A stretch of DNA of 64,000 nucleotides from Phycomyces nitens (taxonomy: Eukaryota; Mucoromycota; Mucoromycetes; Mucorales; Phycomycetaceae), in NCBI GenBank assembly GCA_022702545.1, contig JAHRBC010000004.1, positions 4,804,001 to 4,868,000 of the forward strand, in the 5' to 3' direction. The notes beneath the pieces were generated by a model that was not told where the DNA came from, searched no databases, and saw only the letters and a list, made by a program, of their open reading frames with translations. Below are positions 23,191 through 36,641 of this stretch, piece after piece (the first letter of the stretch is position 1; every line of letters starts with the position of its first letter). The position numbers were made by a program, and so were the translations under genes.

Positions 23191-25129
23191 AAATTTTCTT
23201 TTTCTTTTTTCTTTCCTTATAAATATCAATACCAAATAAAATAAAATAAAATGGCTAATAATGTCAAAAACAAAAAAATTGTTTCAAAAAAACGGTAGCA
23301 TAACTACCGTTTTGTTCACACAGGCGAAAAATTATTTTTCTCAAAAATGCGCAACATCTTTAACACCAAATAAAATGCTCATTTCAATAAACAAGGTTGC
23401 CTAAAAACTTACGAGCCCTTTCTATGGTACTACAACTACCTCATTGCCTGATGAAAAGACATTCCATGCAACTTTTATGATTCGGGATCGATGACATTAC
23501 CTTTCAACCACAATCTGCGGAGATAAAGTGCTCAAAAATCATAAAAAACGGTAGTTATGCTACCGTTTTCGGCACAGCTACCGGTCCTTCCGCCGTAGTG
23601 TGATTAATAATAAAATATAGGAATTGGGTGTGTGAATGAAAAATAGAACAGTATATGAGATAATGGATAAGGATAATAATGACTTTGGGGGGAGAGGTAT
23701 GAGATGATAAGACAAAATAAGATATGATAGTATGAGAAAATGGGATATACAGTGAAGGTGATAATATAAAAATGGAGGACAAATATGATAAGACAAAATG
23801 AGATATGAAAATGTGCAAAGACAATGTAAATATGAAGTATGAAGATATGGATAACAGTAATATGATAAAGTGAGCAGTGTGAGAGAAGGGACAGAGATAT
23901 GAAGGGGTATGAATAAAATGAAGTGCCGATGTGTGAGAGGGTGTAAAGAGGTAGATAACATAAAGAGAAAGATAAGTGTGCACAGACAGCAACGTGGGGA
24001 GAAGGGAAAGGAAGATAGATGACAAAAATAGTGTACAATGGATAAATATAGAAATGGATAGGAGGGGTTTGAAATGAGAGCGAGGGTGACAAATATGGAA
24101 AATCAAAGAAGTGCGGAGAAAAGGGAGATATGAGAAATAAGGTGACTTGCAAATGGAGAAAGGTGACGTTGCCAAGTTGATCAGGATGCTACGTCACGCT
24201 TTCTAGCAGGGAAGACCTTGGAAAAGTCACGTGAAATGGAGAGAAGTGGGCGAAGCTGGAAACCCTACAACACCCGTGTCACACAATGACGCGTGATGTG
24301 TTTGTATGGTTGTGTATGGTAACCGAACGGGCGACAAATAAAATATATAAAAGAAACAATGAAAGAACCACACTGCAAAAATACCCCCGATTCCCATATG
24401 TGATAGTTTGTAAAATTCTGAGTGAAATAAAAAACAAATTCTAGAATTAAATTGAAATGTTATCTTGCATATATAAAAAACAACACATATAAGATAATGA
24501 AGTAATTCGGTGGATATAAAGCTCTGCTTTTGGACGTGTAGGCTTGTTAAACTCAAGAGTGTACAGAACTATAACTGAAAGTGTTATCTTATTTCTTTTT
24601 AGTCAAACGTTATATAAACTATTTTTTCAATATCAATAAAAAATCTATTTTTTAATAGATCAAGATGCAAACTTTTCGACTATTTTCTGCAAACTATTCA
24701 CCTATGTTCTAAAGGACGTATATTTATTGGTTGTTTAATCTGTTTGACACTTTAAACACTTTCAATTGAGGGTTTATTTTATACTTCTTTATAAATAAGT
24801 TATGGAAAATAGTTTACGAATAGATTTTTATTGATAAAATATTTTTCTCATAATATACAGCCTAGTAATTTGGTCTAGATTCATGGCTATAGCTATATTG
24901 ATACTAATTTGTTTTTACCTTTTGAAACACGGGTAGAAAGCATAACTGATTCATTGACTATCATCTTGAATAACTGGAAAAGTAGTTGCTCAAACAGAGT
25001 AGACAACTAAGACTTTGAGACCGAATTTTCAGGTATACCAAACAGTATCTCAAGATAGATAATGATATAGCAATCAAAAAATGTGTACGCGTAATAGAAA
25101 AAGATATCTATATTTTTCTGTTAGAAAAG

Positions 25130-25520
25130 CAATAGGAATGACTGATTACTTACCAAGACAAACTGGTTTGTTAGATATTCCATGTCTTTGTTAAAACGCG
25201 GCAATTTTCTTTGATAAAAAGGCTGATAGTAAAGACAGAATATATTAGTATTAATAGTGATAAAATATTTGAACATACCAAGTACATTCCGTCCATTCAA
25301 CTTCATCATTGTCATCTTTGGCCATTGCGATTGAAAGGAGTTGTTTTGAATCTACAAGATGAAGATTACTGATTAGCAACAGCAATAAAAAATAGTGCGC
25401 CCATTTACATTTTTCTTGTGCAAGCTTGAATAAAAGTGACTATAGGACACCTTTTAGATAATTGAAAAGATGTTAAAGATTATCTTTAATTGCGTGAAAA
25501 ATTTTTAAGGACTTACCAGA
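25130..25520 (-). other. Third unit of M6: minus-strand splice-donor series
   Basis: Minus-strand donors GTAAGT begin at 25153 (after CTTG) and 25516 (after TCTG), with a GTATG donor near 25279. Same place and direction as the exon chains in M3 and M9. Exon limits not resolved by eye. The remaining left arm of M6 (24371-25130) shows nothing else. Confidence 0.3.
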
Positions 25521-26369
25521 GAGTATAAAGGAAGCAAAAAGTAAAAAGAGAGAGAAAAAGGGAAAATTGGGAAAAAAGAATCCATATGCATTTTTAGATT
25601 ATAGTAAGCCCTAATAAATTATGAGAACAAAGGGATTATGAAAACTGTGTACCCAAGACTCTTTTTTTTTACTGTACTCCAGATATATTTTTTAAAGATA
25701 TAAATACACACTGGAAAAATATACGCAAATCATGGAAATAACAGGTGTTGGTTATTGGGATATTATGTAACATAATAATGCTTGACAGCATAATATTATA
25801 GAATACCTAGCTGACATAATATTGGATTTTTGCCCAAATGGTATTGATTACTTTGTCATTATGAAAGGGAGCTTAGGTACATTATCTGTGTGCGAACCTT
25901 AATTGAAAGCCAAGTATCTGTAAAATTACAAATATAGATTACTAAAAAACCCCATTTATAAACCACCTGGATTTGAGAGAGCTGTTATTTTTTCAATACT
26001 AGGTGGTTTCGGCTGCCTATTGATTCATTCTATTGGATCAATTGCTTCAACAACACCTGGTATTGATCGGATTTTTAAAAAAACACATTTGATATTGATT
26101 TTGTTTTGGTAGGATATAATAATTTTGTATATTTTATTATAATATTTTTATTTGTAAAAGCACTTGCAGTAATATAATCTCTTGATCTGGACTACATGGT
26201 CTTATTCTAATAATACGTCTAATGGTTCTTGCAGACCATATTTTATTTCCTACCTGAAGAACATGGATTCCGATTATATTTACCTGACCAAGTTTTATAG
26301 TCTAGTAATTGAGTAAAAGAGCACATTTTAGATTTTTTGTTATAGCATTTTATAGAGTTGAAAGGCAAG

Positions 26370-26875
26370 GTACTTACTTGGCAACCGGGTATTTCATTAA
26401 ATGAAAGAAACAAGAGTATACTGATATAAACAAGCCAGTATATATTCATATGCTCGTAATAATGGATACATTTGGGCATGGATATACTATAATTGATATT
26501 AGAAAAATATTTTTAACAAGAGAAATAGTTGAAAATACATACCTTTGGCAGTTGAATAAATGGATATTTGGTTTACTAAGAGTATACAATGTAAACTGCA
26601 ATCATGTTAGAGCAATGTCTTTTTTATAAATGAGAAAGTAAAGAAAGGAAGAAATACATACATGGGTGCAATAATAACTTTTTTGATAAACATGGATTAT
26701 AAAATGATATCATGGCAAGTCGCAGCTATTTGAAAATATTATGGTAAGAGACATGACCAACGTGTAAAGAATGTGATTGATAGTAATTACCTTTTGTATA
26801 AAAGAAATCTGATGTTTGGCACCCTATGTGTATATAATGTAAGGTGCGAGAATTTTAGGTGATATACTTACATAG
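26370..26875 (-). other. Third unit of M7: minus-strand splice-donor series
   Basis: Minus-strand donors begin at 26377 (GTAAGT after GCCAA) and 26871 (GTAAGT), with GTATGT-type donors near 26542 and 26661 and GTAAT near 26791. Spacing of 80-170 bp fits short exons and short introns. Exon borders not determined. Confidence 0.35.
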
Positions 26876-27228
26876 TGTTAAAGAGCAGAAAAAGGGTAAA
26901 AGAATAAAAAATAAAAATTACGATTAAAATATCTATGCCCCCTGAAATACGCATGATCATTCTCTCTTGCTTTGAAATCGGAGAGTCATGTTAGTTATAT
27001 ATTGAAAGTGCCCAAGAAAAAGGTTTTGGTCTATATATTAATAAGAATTTGACTCCGTCTTGGTTTATAGACAAAGTATAATAGAGTCTCTTATATTCTT
27101 ATTAATATCTACATATACTTCTTTACTCTTTCAATAACTCTAACCACCATCTTCTTTATCATGTAAGTTCATAATGGGCTATCAAAATATATTATATATG
27201 CTGATTTATTTATTGAATAATTAAGAAA

Positions 27229-28414
27229 ATGGCACCAAGAATCAATACCGCCAGAAATGCATCTGCAAATGGATCAATGTCCAGACCATTGATTAATACT
27301 GTCAGCAATGGCCGTGTAGGACCTGTTCGTCCTTCTCTTGTTCCTAGACAAGATGTTGTTGGGGTTTCTAGAGAGGAATTTGATAACATAGTCAACCTCT
27401 TGTCCACCTTGGACAAAAAAATGACAACTATGTGCAATGATGTCGGCACACTCAAGGATAGTGGAAGCAAAATGATGACTTCCGTGGATAGTCTTGTCTT
27501 TGATGCAATGAAGAGACAAGAAGCTCCTCAGTTGGCCGGTCCACAGGCTATCCAGAGTAGTAATTTTGAGATCCAACTGCGAGATGTTGTTGGCAATAGC
27601 AGAAACCCAAAGATCTCAGTAAATATTAAAAGTAAACACTGCTTGAATCATTATTAATCAATATAAACTAGAAACTCATTCGTGATCGCCTCAGAAACAT
27701 GAATCTCAACACTGATGATCCCCAAACAATAAGTGAGAATGATGCAAAGATGACTTGGGATGTCAGTGTTGGGTTGTCTGATGAGGTCAACAAGAATGTG
27801 GCAGATGACTTGTTGGTGTATCTGCGTGGCCAGAGTGAGTCTGCCTTTGTTCCAACAAAAGAATTATGTGGTATGATAGTAAACAACTATTACAACTGCA
27901 TGGCCAACAGCAAGCTCTCACTGGAGGGCAAAGAAGCCAAAAAAAAGGCAAACAGAAGAGGCAATCGCAAGACAGACGTAGGTGGCTCTATAAAAAATAA
28001 GAGAAACATAAATATATTTATCATTATATTTTTTAGCTCTTCAAGAGACGGAAGAGAACGTTTGCCAAACACAAGGCCGCCTCCATCGAAAAGTTTGGGA
28101 GAGACTACAGTGGCGTCTTTTATAGAGATGTCATGTCTGATGACGAAAGTGATACAGACACAACTGTAACAGTGCTTCGCCCAAGCTGGCGAAGTGATGA
28201 GGTAGCTATAACATATATTTCCACTTTTATTATATGTTTAACAAAGAAAATATTTGGATAGTTGAATGAGTTTTTTGACTTTCTCGATACTCTTGCAATA
28301 AGTGATTTGGGAAAGAGAGCAGGCCAGCTGAAGGCTCGCCATCACATAGTTGTATCAAAAGCAATTCCTCGTGGCTTAGTAGCCAAAATGCCCGCGTGGA
28401 CAAAACGTGAATAA
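27229..28414 (+). CDS. Partner protein of M7 (337 aa)
   Basis: Exons are 27229-27618, 27672-27977 (306 nt), 28037-28201 and 28262-28414, all phase 0, with no lesion. Exon 1 has a low-complexity N-terminus followed by a helical segment (EEFDNIVNLLSTLDKKMTTM) likely to form a coiled coil. Exon 2 is basic at its end (KKANRRGNRKTD). Exon 3 has DVMSDDESDTD and LRPSWRSDE just before the donor. Exon 4 ends VAKMPAWTKRE. Stop codons of partner and transposase are 122 bp apart. Role as TnpA-like DNA-binding partner is inferred from context only. Confidence 0.82.
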
Positions 28415-28536
28415 ACAATTACTTGCATCTCTCATTCCTATACTTTCATTAATATTGTTTTGAATACACAAGTATTGTATGTTTTATATAAGATAGTGAA
28501 AGATAATAATAATAATAATAAAAAAGAAAAAGAAGT

Positions 28537-31500
28537 CTAAGCATAAAGCTTTCTAGGCAAGGGAATGACAAGAACTTTGGCTGCACCACGACCAGAAATA
28601 TGATTGCCTATCGCAATTGGCGAAAGGATGCGATGGACAGGCAAAATATTATCATAGTTGTACTTTTGAAAAGTTGGCTTATACAGCTCAATACCCTGGT
28701 TGATTCTTAGTTGATGGTAAGGGATTTCATACCACTCAACAAAAGCAAAAACATGCTGAGGATTCAGGCGCACAAGAAAGTTGGCTGGAGTAGGGGTTGG
28801 CGAAAAATTGTGAATGAAAAGATATTTAATACGACCAGCGTATATCTCCCCAGAATCACCGTTTTTCTCAATATACATTGCCTGGATATATGAACCTCTT
28901 CCGTTTGCCCCCTCGCTGCCTTTATAGACTTGTCCAAGAAGATTTATCGAGGTAAACTTCTGGATTCTGTCATTGACAAAGTTTGTGCTTCTAATGATGT
29001 TCTTTGCACTGCAAAGATCATCATCGGCATATTCCATCTTGTAATACTTCAGCAGGCATTCGTACTCAATTTTCCTCATTGTTATTGGTGTTTTCAGGAC
29101 CAATGGCAGGGCAGATGACGGAAGGGGCTCATTGCCAAACGTTTGCTTTGTTGGATCCATTGCTGATTCCAAAAAGGCAGGGAGAGAAAAATCGACAGCC
29201 TATTTTGCTGAGGCGCAAACACAGTGGTGGGAGACAGTCTGTTGAACAGAGCAAGATGACTTGGGCTGGTGATGGTGGCGAGATGAGCTTGGTAAAAGTC
29301 ACCTTTTGAACCACTTTGGACAAACTTATTCATGTACGTCTTCTCAAAACCGGCTTTACGATTGGTATTAAAGCCTTTGACAAGCCCATTGTAGCGTTCA
29401 AAGCTGAACAGCCAATATCCATAAATGGGCCCGAAATCTTGGATTGTCTCTTTCAAATGGAGGTGAAGGTGCATGTTTGGAGACAGGACGTCATGCTCGT
29501 ACAATTCTTCACACCCACTGCAGAATCTCTCGAGACTATCATGAGCAAGCTCAACCTCTTCTTCACTGATTGTTGGCTTCGTCAATAATCGGCAGGCATC
29601 AACAAACTCGATCCAGTTGGCAAACAGATTATCTTCCAACCGTCCCTTCAGCACAACAGGCGAGTAAATCAAGCACCATGATTTCCATTCATCTGCCTTC
29701 ATGAATGGAAATCCCTTTGCGATCTTGGTGGTGAGAGTGGCATATTCCATGGGCAATGTAATCGTGTTTGCCTCAACCTGCATCTCACAAAGGTCGTTAT
29801 CATCAAGATGACCACACAGGATCCACTTTTCCATCATGCGCTTGGCCGTTCCAAGGAAGAGGTTGTGCATCGGGTCCACAATGGTTGCCCTGACTGGCTC
29901 AAAGTATGAAAGGCGGTGAAGCTCAGACCACCGCACTCCATTCTCAACTTCCAATTGCTTTCTCTCTGTCAAGCTTGCTGCGTTTTTCCACATGATGGCA
30001 TGCTGGCGGTTCTCTTCTTTTGTGCGGCCAATCCACTCTGAAGAGTTGAATCCAGAATAGTCAACAATGGATGTGCCTTCAAAACGGAAAAAGTGCCGAT
30101 TGCACTTATGGCATGCATTTCTGCTGTTGTGAGAAGTGAATCCGCATGTCTTTCTTGCAGCAGGTATATCACATGCAACCATCAGCAGAGCAGCACGAAC
30201 CAAAGCACCAGAACGACTATACGTATCAATACTGATACCAGTGTACAGATCCTTGAGCTCATCAACAAGGGGGCGCAGGTAGTTGTTGATCTCAGCAGTG
30301 CTTGCTTCTTTGGGACCTGGCATGAGCCCAATGAGAATCACATTCTCCATCTTATTACGTTCATCTCTTGGCAAATTGTTGATTGTAAGATATATCGCAC
30401 CGCAAGAATAAGTTACCTCATCAAAAGGCTGGAACCAATCGATGTTGAGTGTTAACAGCAATGATCTTTCTTTGGCCACAAACTGCATGCCGTCCTCGTC
30501 CACAAACTCCTTCCACATCTTTCCATCATAAACATCAAACATGGTGCCAGGAACCTTTGGACCACGATTCCACATGTTTATGGCTGTTTCAAATGAAGGA
30601 CGCTTGAAAAGCTTTGCCAAGGCAGTTTTCAGCGAGTTGTATACAAAAGTGCGCTTTGCAGTCAATCCATTACTAATTCCAGACTTGAACAGACTGTTTC
30701 CACATTCATTCTGGCGGCCAAGTTTCTTTCCAGTACAACAAGTAGGTACTTCACTATTGCTTTTATACAGAGTGTGACAATCACTGCATGCAACAAATGT
30801 TGACACACCACTTGTCATAGCACTGTATCCAGTCATCTTCTTTAAACCGGGGATACTTGTTGGGAGTCTGAAGCTTTCCCCATAGTGCTCCAAGATTGCG
30901 TTAATGAATGAAATCAATATCACGGCACCCTCATCAACAACAAAGGAAGAAATAAACATGACAAGAAAAATGGCTATCAATCTATGCCATGGATCTTCAG
31001 GAAGATTGGCTGAATTCTCTGTGAGTATTAATGATAATTAAATATTAATATCTTTTATCCAAAGGCACTAGCAACACTTGTTTATTGCTGACCTTCACCC
31101 TGCTCGGCCTCTTCTTCCTCGGCATCTTCATCAGACGATTCATGCTCAGATGAATATTCTTCAATGAGCTCATCTGTTCCAAAAAGAAAATCTTCGGCTG
31201 AAAGAGGTAAGAACCCATCGGGATATTCCATGGATGACGGTACATCATTAGAGTAACTGTCATCTATTGAAACCGAGCATAAGTAAAGTGTATATTGAGT
31301 ATAAAAAATAAAATACTATGTACATTCAATGTCCTCTTCAAATTCAATTGCTTCCATGTCCACATCAACACTGCTTTGATGGACGGGCAAGACTATTTAA
31401 AATATTATTAATATTACAGCCCACACTATATAATAGCCATTTTATTTACGATTGATATTTCTATCCAATTCTCTGTCTTTGTCACTCTGAGCATGACGCT

Positions 31501-31597
31501 TGGCAGTTCTTTTGGCAGTGATCATGTAGCCAGCAGGATTGCAAACGCATTTCGAGCATCGGCATTCAACTTCATTAGCATTGGGAATGGCAAACAT
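28537..31597 (-). pseudogene. Tnp2/CACTA-type transposase gene of M7, frameshifted near 29195
   Basis: Minus-strand exons are 31597-31450, 31392-31324, 31263 to 31099 (or 31093) and 31018-28537. Exon 1 has CRCSKC and a downstream His; exon 3 is acidic. The core is complete (NIDWFQPF, CDIPAARKTCGFTSH, DPMHNLFLG, FERYNG). One indel near 29190-29200, in the variable linker before GNEPLP, shifts the frame. Beyond it the C-terminal third is open to the stop at 28537 (LVIPLPRKLYA). M13, the closest relative, reads through this region in one frame, so this is a lesion and not an intron. Confidence 0.85.
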
Positions 31598-31992
31598 TTT
31601 TTAGGGTTTATATCAAAAGAGAATATATAATAGCAGTAGTTTATTGCCCATTCCTTTATAGTTTTATTATTACTTTCAGGTACTTCGTAATCTATCTAAC
31701 CAATAAGACATGCTTATATCTGTCAATGATACTAACCAAAGGATTTTCCCTGAGTTGCAATTTTTCATATACTGTTATTGATAATAACACCCCACAATTA
31801 ATCATTGATTTAACACCATTTTTGCAGTGACAGTCTTTTATATATATATATAATACTATTGTTCTTATTTGACACTATACCTTATACTGCAAATTATAAT
31901 GTATGTTTATGTATTCAAAGAAATATATGTTAATATATATGGATTTATTTATGCTTATTATTTTATTTTATTTTAAAAAAAATATTTAGAAA

Positions 31993-33224
31993 ATGTCTTC
32001 AAACCAGAGAAACTCAGGACGCAAAGCCAGAGCAAACCAAACTGCTCCCATTCACCATGTTGCTGCTGGCCGTATTAGCCAGCGTGAAATCCTTTCAAGG
32101 GCCCCCAGTAGCAGTGAGGAAAGTAGTCAAGGACAGACAGAAATGGCCACTGTCCTTGAAGACTTGAGGTTCCTCAAGTCCAGAATGGGAATGGTCTATG
32201 ACATCGCTGGCAAGACCAACCAGACCATGAGTACATTCATGGAAGCCCATGCCAGTGGTGTCCAGAGCCAGCTCCCTCTTGGCCAAGCTGGTCCCGTTGG
32301 AATGGCTCCTTCTGTTGGCCCCTCCAGCTCACTTGGTACTAGTGATATGAGTGCGATTGTCTTGGTATGAATATTATTATTATTTTGTTAAAAAATATTT
32401 TCTAATAAATTATATCTAGGAATTCATTAATGAGAAGATGTGGAAGAAGAACCTCACGTCTAACGATCCTGCTCTGATTGCCGAGAATGAAGGCAAACAG
32501 AAATGGAATAAGGACAAGAAGATTAATCACCCAGACAATGTCAGGGTCATCAACTACTTGAGAGACTACATTCTCTCGCAGCCTCGTGCTGCTGGTTTTT
32601 GGCCTGGCATGGTAGTGCAAAAAATTAAAAACAATTACAAGTACTACCATCTCACTTCAAACATGAGTGAAGAGCAAGCTTCTGCCAAGAAGAGAAAGGT
32701 TCGGGCTAATACCAGGCTCGTTGAGGTTAGTATAAAGACGATTTGATATTTTTAATTTAATCTGAAAATTTTTATAGATCCACTTGCGCAGGGTGGAGGC
32801 CTACAAACGTCACTGGAGGGCAATCGATGAGGAGATGGGCCATAAGCCTGAAAACCCTGATGAGATGGCCTATCTCCATGTCCTCCAGAAGGATGTGATG
32901 TCTGATGGTGAATCAGACATGGAAGACGTTGCGCCTGGTATTAGCATGCGTGTTCTCTGTGTTGCTCGTCCCAGTTGGAGAAGTGATGAGGTAATTAATA
33001 TTTTGTAGAGTGATGTGCTGATTGATGAGAAAAGACTGATAAGTTTAATATAGTTGAACCGGCTTCTGGAGGTCATTGACCGTCTTGCAAGAGAGGATGA
33101 CCTGAGACGGTCATCAACAAAGACAAAGACAAGAATGCCCAGACAGCAAAAAACGATCAAGGAGATTCCTGCCCCAAGTCACCTGACTTTGAATTTGCCT
33201 GCCTGGGTATTCAAAAATGAATAA
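31993..33224 (+). CDS. Partner protein of M6 (353 aa)
   Basis: Exons are 31993-32364, 32420-32725 (306 nt), 32778-32990 and 33054-33224, all phase 0, with no lesion. Exon 1 has a helical segment (EDLRFLKSRMGMVYDIAGKT). Exon 2 has M-W-K-K-N-L and WNKDKKINHPDNVRVINYLR. Exon 3 has DVMSDGESDMED and ARPSWRSDE before the donor. Exon 4 ends LPAWVFKNE. It resembles the M4 partner over its whole length, including the 71-codon exon 3. It survives although the transposase gene of the same element is broken in several ways. Confidence 0.82.
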
Positions 33225-33319
33225 ATCTTTGTTTTTGTCTTTTTTACTTTTTAAACACATGATTCGCAAAACAAACTATGAAGTTATGATTAAGAACAAG
33301 AGAGATAAGATAAATATAT

Positions 33320-33867
33320 TTAGGCGGAAACCTTTCTAGGCAAAGGGACAACTAGTTTTTTGTTAATGTTACTACTAGATTTATAATCCACAATTGCAAC
33401 AGGCAGGAGAATCCGATGGACAGGAAGAATGCTTTGAAAGTCAAGAGCCGAAAATTCATCCTTGTGAACCTCAATTCCTTCAACCTCTCTGGTGGTGTCT
33501 GATGTGGTCTTGAACCAGTTTACAAAAGCAAAGGTGTGTTGACTGTTGTAGACATTTCCACGATGTGAAGAAGAAACAGCAGGACTAAATGTGTGAACAA
33601 ATAGATACTGAATCTCTCCAACATATGCATACACTGCCTCTGTCTTTTCCTCAACAAACAATGCCTGGATGTATGACCCATGCCAACTTCTACCACTCCT
33701 TCCTTTGAATGTCTGGCCAAGGATACTGATGGACTTGAGCATTTCGATCCAGTCATTGACAAAAGCAGAGGAAGTCATGTTGTCATTGCAGCTTTTGATA
33801 TTTTTGTCATCGTGAATGACCTGGTAGTATTCTACTAGACAATCATATTCAAGTCTAGGCATCATGC
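33320..33867 (-). pseudogene. M6 transposase gene, C-terminal piece
   Basis: This piece of exon 4 runs from the M8 insertion point to the stop at 33320. It encodes the C-terminal module (YLVEYYQ-like start, LGQTFKG, YIQALF, IQYLFVHTF, HTFAFVNWFK, ILPVHRI, VVPLPRKVSA). Joining it to 40419-41736 over the ATG duplication keeps the frame. Confidence 0.88.
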
Positions 33868-34479
33868 ACTACAAAAGTCTAAGGGTATTATGTAGATAAA
33901 ACTTATAAAATAAGCTACTTAATTGTATAGTTTTACTATGCTTTTGGTAATATATAATCGTGATCCGTAGTAGACTAAAAAGATATGGGGGTGAACTGAA
34001 TCATCCTACCTACTGGTGTACAAGAATCCAATGTAGAATATTTAAATGCCCTCAAACAGCACAAAACTTAAATATACATTGTAGCCACAATATATTCCTA
34101 GTCGATCTACCCTTTTTTGCATTGTATTTTACGATACACAGACAGTTTGTGTCAGGGGAGATTGGCCACTTACAAACAACCAGTTTTATCTTTCATTATA
34201 TTTTATAGTGGGTTTTATAGTATGTTTTAACAGTCCATCAAGGATGATTGTAGACTATGGCAAGGTAATTGTAGTTATTCTATGCAAACAAGCCTCCCTG
34301 GTTTGTTGTTTTTTTTTGGAGCAATAGATTCTGAAAATTTTTATTTTTCGTTTTATTTGATAAAAAAATACATTTGCGCTATACATTCTAGTCTCTAGAT
34401 TATTTCTTTGGTATATCTATTTTACCAATCGATATTTCTTGGTCGGCACCATGAACTGGTTCTTAATAGAGCCAGGATA

Positions 34480-34985
34480 CTTACCTAGCTGAGAGAAAGC
34501 CAATACTGTCTAAAAGTAAAAGAGAAGATTGTTAGTAAATTATTTTTATATAAATCATTCATTCTTATACTTACATTTTTAATATAATAAACAGAACCTT
34601 TGATAGACCCTCTGTATTATGCCAACAAATAATCATTGTCTAATAGATATATGTTAATATTTGTAGATAGGCAATATATAATACTAAAATATTGGTTCAC
34701 TTACAAGATATAGTCGTTGGAATGGCCAGATAATTTCAATTGGGAATTCATACAAGAGCATAGCAAGACATCTGTGATAGATATTATTAAAGAGAACATA
34801 TTTATAATATAAAAGGTTTACCAGAATATTATATTGAGATGGATAGAAAAATAGAATTTGCGGCTACATACAAAAGAGTGATTTGGTTAATAAAGAAGAG
34901 CTTTAGCATAATATGATCTTACCTTTGGATATACAGACATGTGCAATAGAGAGACCCCATTATATATTTATAAGCAGTTACCTAT
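34480..34985 (-). other. Third unit of M8: chain of very short exons
   Basis: This is the minus-strand counterpart of the M2 chain (3122-3617), with the same 25-nt last exon and GTAAGTATCC donor near 34480 and a GTAAGTGAACC donor near 34707. The copy shows small differences from M2, e.g. a donor-like GT changed to AT near 35043. A hydrophobic 86-codon ORF lies just upstream at 35298-35038. Confidence 0.45.
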
Positions 34986-35383
34986 GAATAATAAAATATA
35001 TTGAGTAAAAAATATATTTACAAGAGAAAGAAAAGAATTAATTATCAGAGTATTTTGCGGTAATATTTAGGCACAAAAGAATATAAAAAATAAAAAGGAA
35101 AAATAAATACTTTGTATTAAAAGGCTGTTTGACCCTGATAAAATGCGGGCAATAAAAATGATAATCCAAAAGAATATGCCTGCCGTCATTTTCATATCTT
35201 TGTAATTTATAGTTTATTAGGTTGAAAAAGATGTCTAGATATAGAACAAGAGTGTACACAATGCTGTTAAATAACAATAAAACTACAAGACGATTCATTA
35301 TTTTCAGTCAACCTCTTTACTTGCAAGTATACTGACCATATTCCAATTGTCAAAATATATTAATAATTATTTATTGATAGAAC

Positions 35384-36641
35384 ATGAACAATCGTATTCC
35401 TCCTCCTCCCCGTCAGCGCAACCCAAGACTTAACGCCGTTGCACGCAGTGCATTAGCTGCCACTGAAGATGTACAAATGTCAGACACCACTACAGTCACG
35501 GCACCAAGCATTCCTCAAGATATGGATGCGACTGAGAGAATGCTTGCTCTGTTGACTGCCAACAATGGAAACTTTGTAACACTGGCAAAAGAAATGGCTG
35601 AGATGTCAAAGAGAATGAGTGGTGTAGAAAATGGTATTAATCTCACCAACGAGATTAATATTTATCTCAAGAAAATGATCAAAGAGATCATGGCTGCCCA
35701 GGACAAGCTCAGCAAGTCCACCGAGAATGGAATTTCTGAGGCAGATTCTGCGATAAAAGCAAGCTTTTTGTCTTTGATGGAGGAAGGGTATACTCCTGGA
35801 AAACGGCACGTCGGCATCTCTGTAAGTAAATCAATGATAGTAAATATAATTACCAATATATCTAACAGACATATATTAGCATGCACTCAATAAATACATG
35901 AAGAACCCAAACCTCACGGACACAGATCCATTAAAAGTTGCCGAGAACAATGAGAAGCCAGGATGGTCAACCAATGGCACCTTCAAGGAAGGCTATAACC
36001 AAGCCCTTGCAATGGCCGTGATTTCGTACTTGCGACAACAGCAAAGTGCAATTGGTGTTTCAACAAATGATATTGCAAGAATAGTGAAGAATCACTACAG
36101 GAACCAGGTTCGACATTACAAAACATCACCTGATAAGATTGTAGCTCGGCAAAGAACATCACGAAGACGCAATCGAAAGATCTCTGTAAGAATAAAAATA
36201 AATAGGCTAATGTTTTATTATATATTCTAATATAGTATTTATGTCTAGCTTCTCAAACATCGCACTGTTACGTATCAGAAATACACCGAGGAGATTACAA
36301 GATTGATGCGAGGCTTGGATTGCAGCAATGTTCTTGTATTAGAGGTGATGTCTGACGATGAATCTGACACTGAGAATGAAGTTCGGGCACACCGTCCCAG
36401 TTGGAGAAGTGATAAGGTAATGTACTATATAACTAAAATTTATATTAGCTTTAAGTTCACTAACTAACATTTGTTTAAAAAATAGCTCCAAGAGTTTATC
36501 AATGTGGTTGACAAATTTTCTGTCAAAAGGTTGCAAAAGAAATCCAACAGCTTATTGAAGCGTGTTCGTTTTGTAAAGGAAATGAGTGTCTCTCAGCATA
36601 TGTCAGTCACGTTACCAGAGTGGTGTATTTCTACTGAATAA
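35384..36641 (+). CDS. Partner protein of M8 (354 aa)
   Basis: Exons are 35384-35821, 35880-36185 (306 nt), 36249-36416 and 36486-36641, all phase 0, no lesion. Exon 1 is the longest of the family and largely helical (MLALLTANNGNFVTLAKEM...). Exon 2 has KNPNLTDTDPLKVAENNEK and ends in SRRRNRKIS. Exon 3 has EVMSDDESDTEN and HRPSWRSDK, where every other copy has SDE. Exon 4 ends LPEWCISTE. The most diverged partner in the window, matching its different termini (CACTAC instead of CACTGC/CACTGG). Confidence 0.8.

Larger units (their letters stand above)
20264..23600 (+). mobile_element. M5: 3.3-kb CACTACGGC-family element
   Basis: Ends are CACTACGGCGGAAAAAACGG and the inverse of CACTACGGCGGAAGGACCGG, identical for 13 bp. 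The 3-bp duplication is TGA (20261-20263, 23601-23603). The uninterrupted site is in L2 near 10595 (GGTGAATTGATTAATAAT). It carries only a decayed gene, subterminal hairpins and two internal tandem duplications, so it probably moved with proteins supplied by another element. Bases 21700-22110 hold nothing I recognise. Confidence 0.92.
19750..24281 (-). repeat. L6: LTR-like unit split by M5
   Basis: Pieces are 19750-20263 and 23601-24281 (about 1.19 kb). Starts TGACGCGTGTTGAG, ends ACACCCGTGTCA, flanked by CACA and CACAA. It is nearly identical to L2 and shows that L2 was empty before M2 and M3 landed. The purine-rich segment 23603-24175 gives a spurious ORF of 206 codons on the minus strand. 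Confidence 0.7.
25709..31829 (-). mobile_element. M7: two-gene CACTA element (6121 bp) inserted in M6
   Basis: The left end is CACTGGAAAAATATACGC; the right end is the inverse of CACTGCAAAAATGGTG. The two ends differ at base 6 (G versus C), unlike the other elements. The 3-bp duplication ACA (25706-25708, 31830-31832) pairs them. Gene order is the same as M4. It is closest to M13 in both proteins. Confidence 0.85.

Noticed and set aside
33960..34208. 82-codon ORF in M8 with a copy in M2 (3892-4140 minus)
   Set aside because: Runs opposite to the exon chain, contains no recognisable features, and the two copies are too similar for conservation to count.
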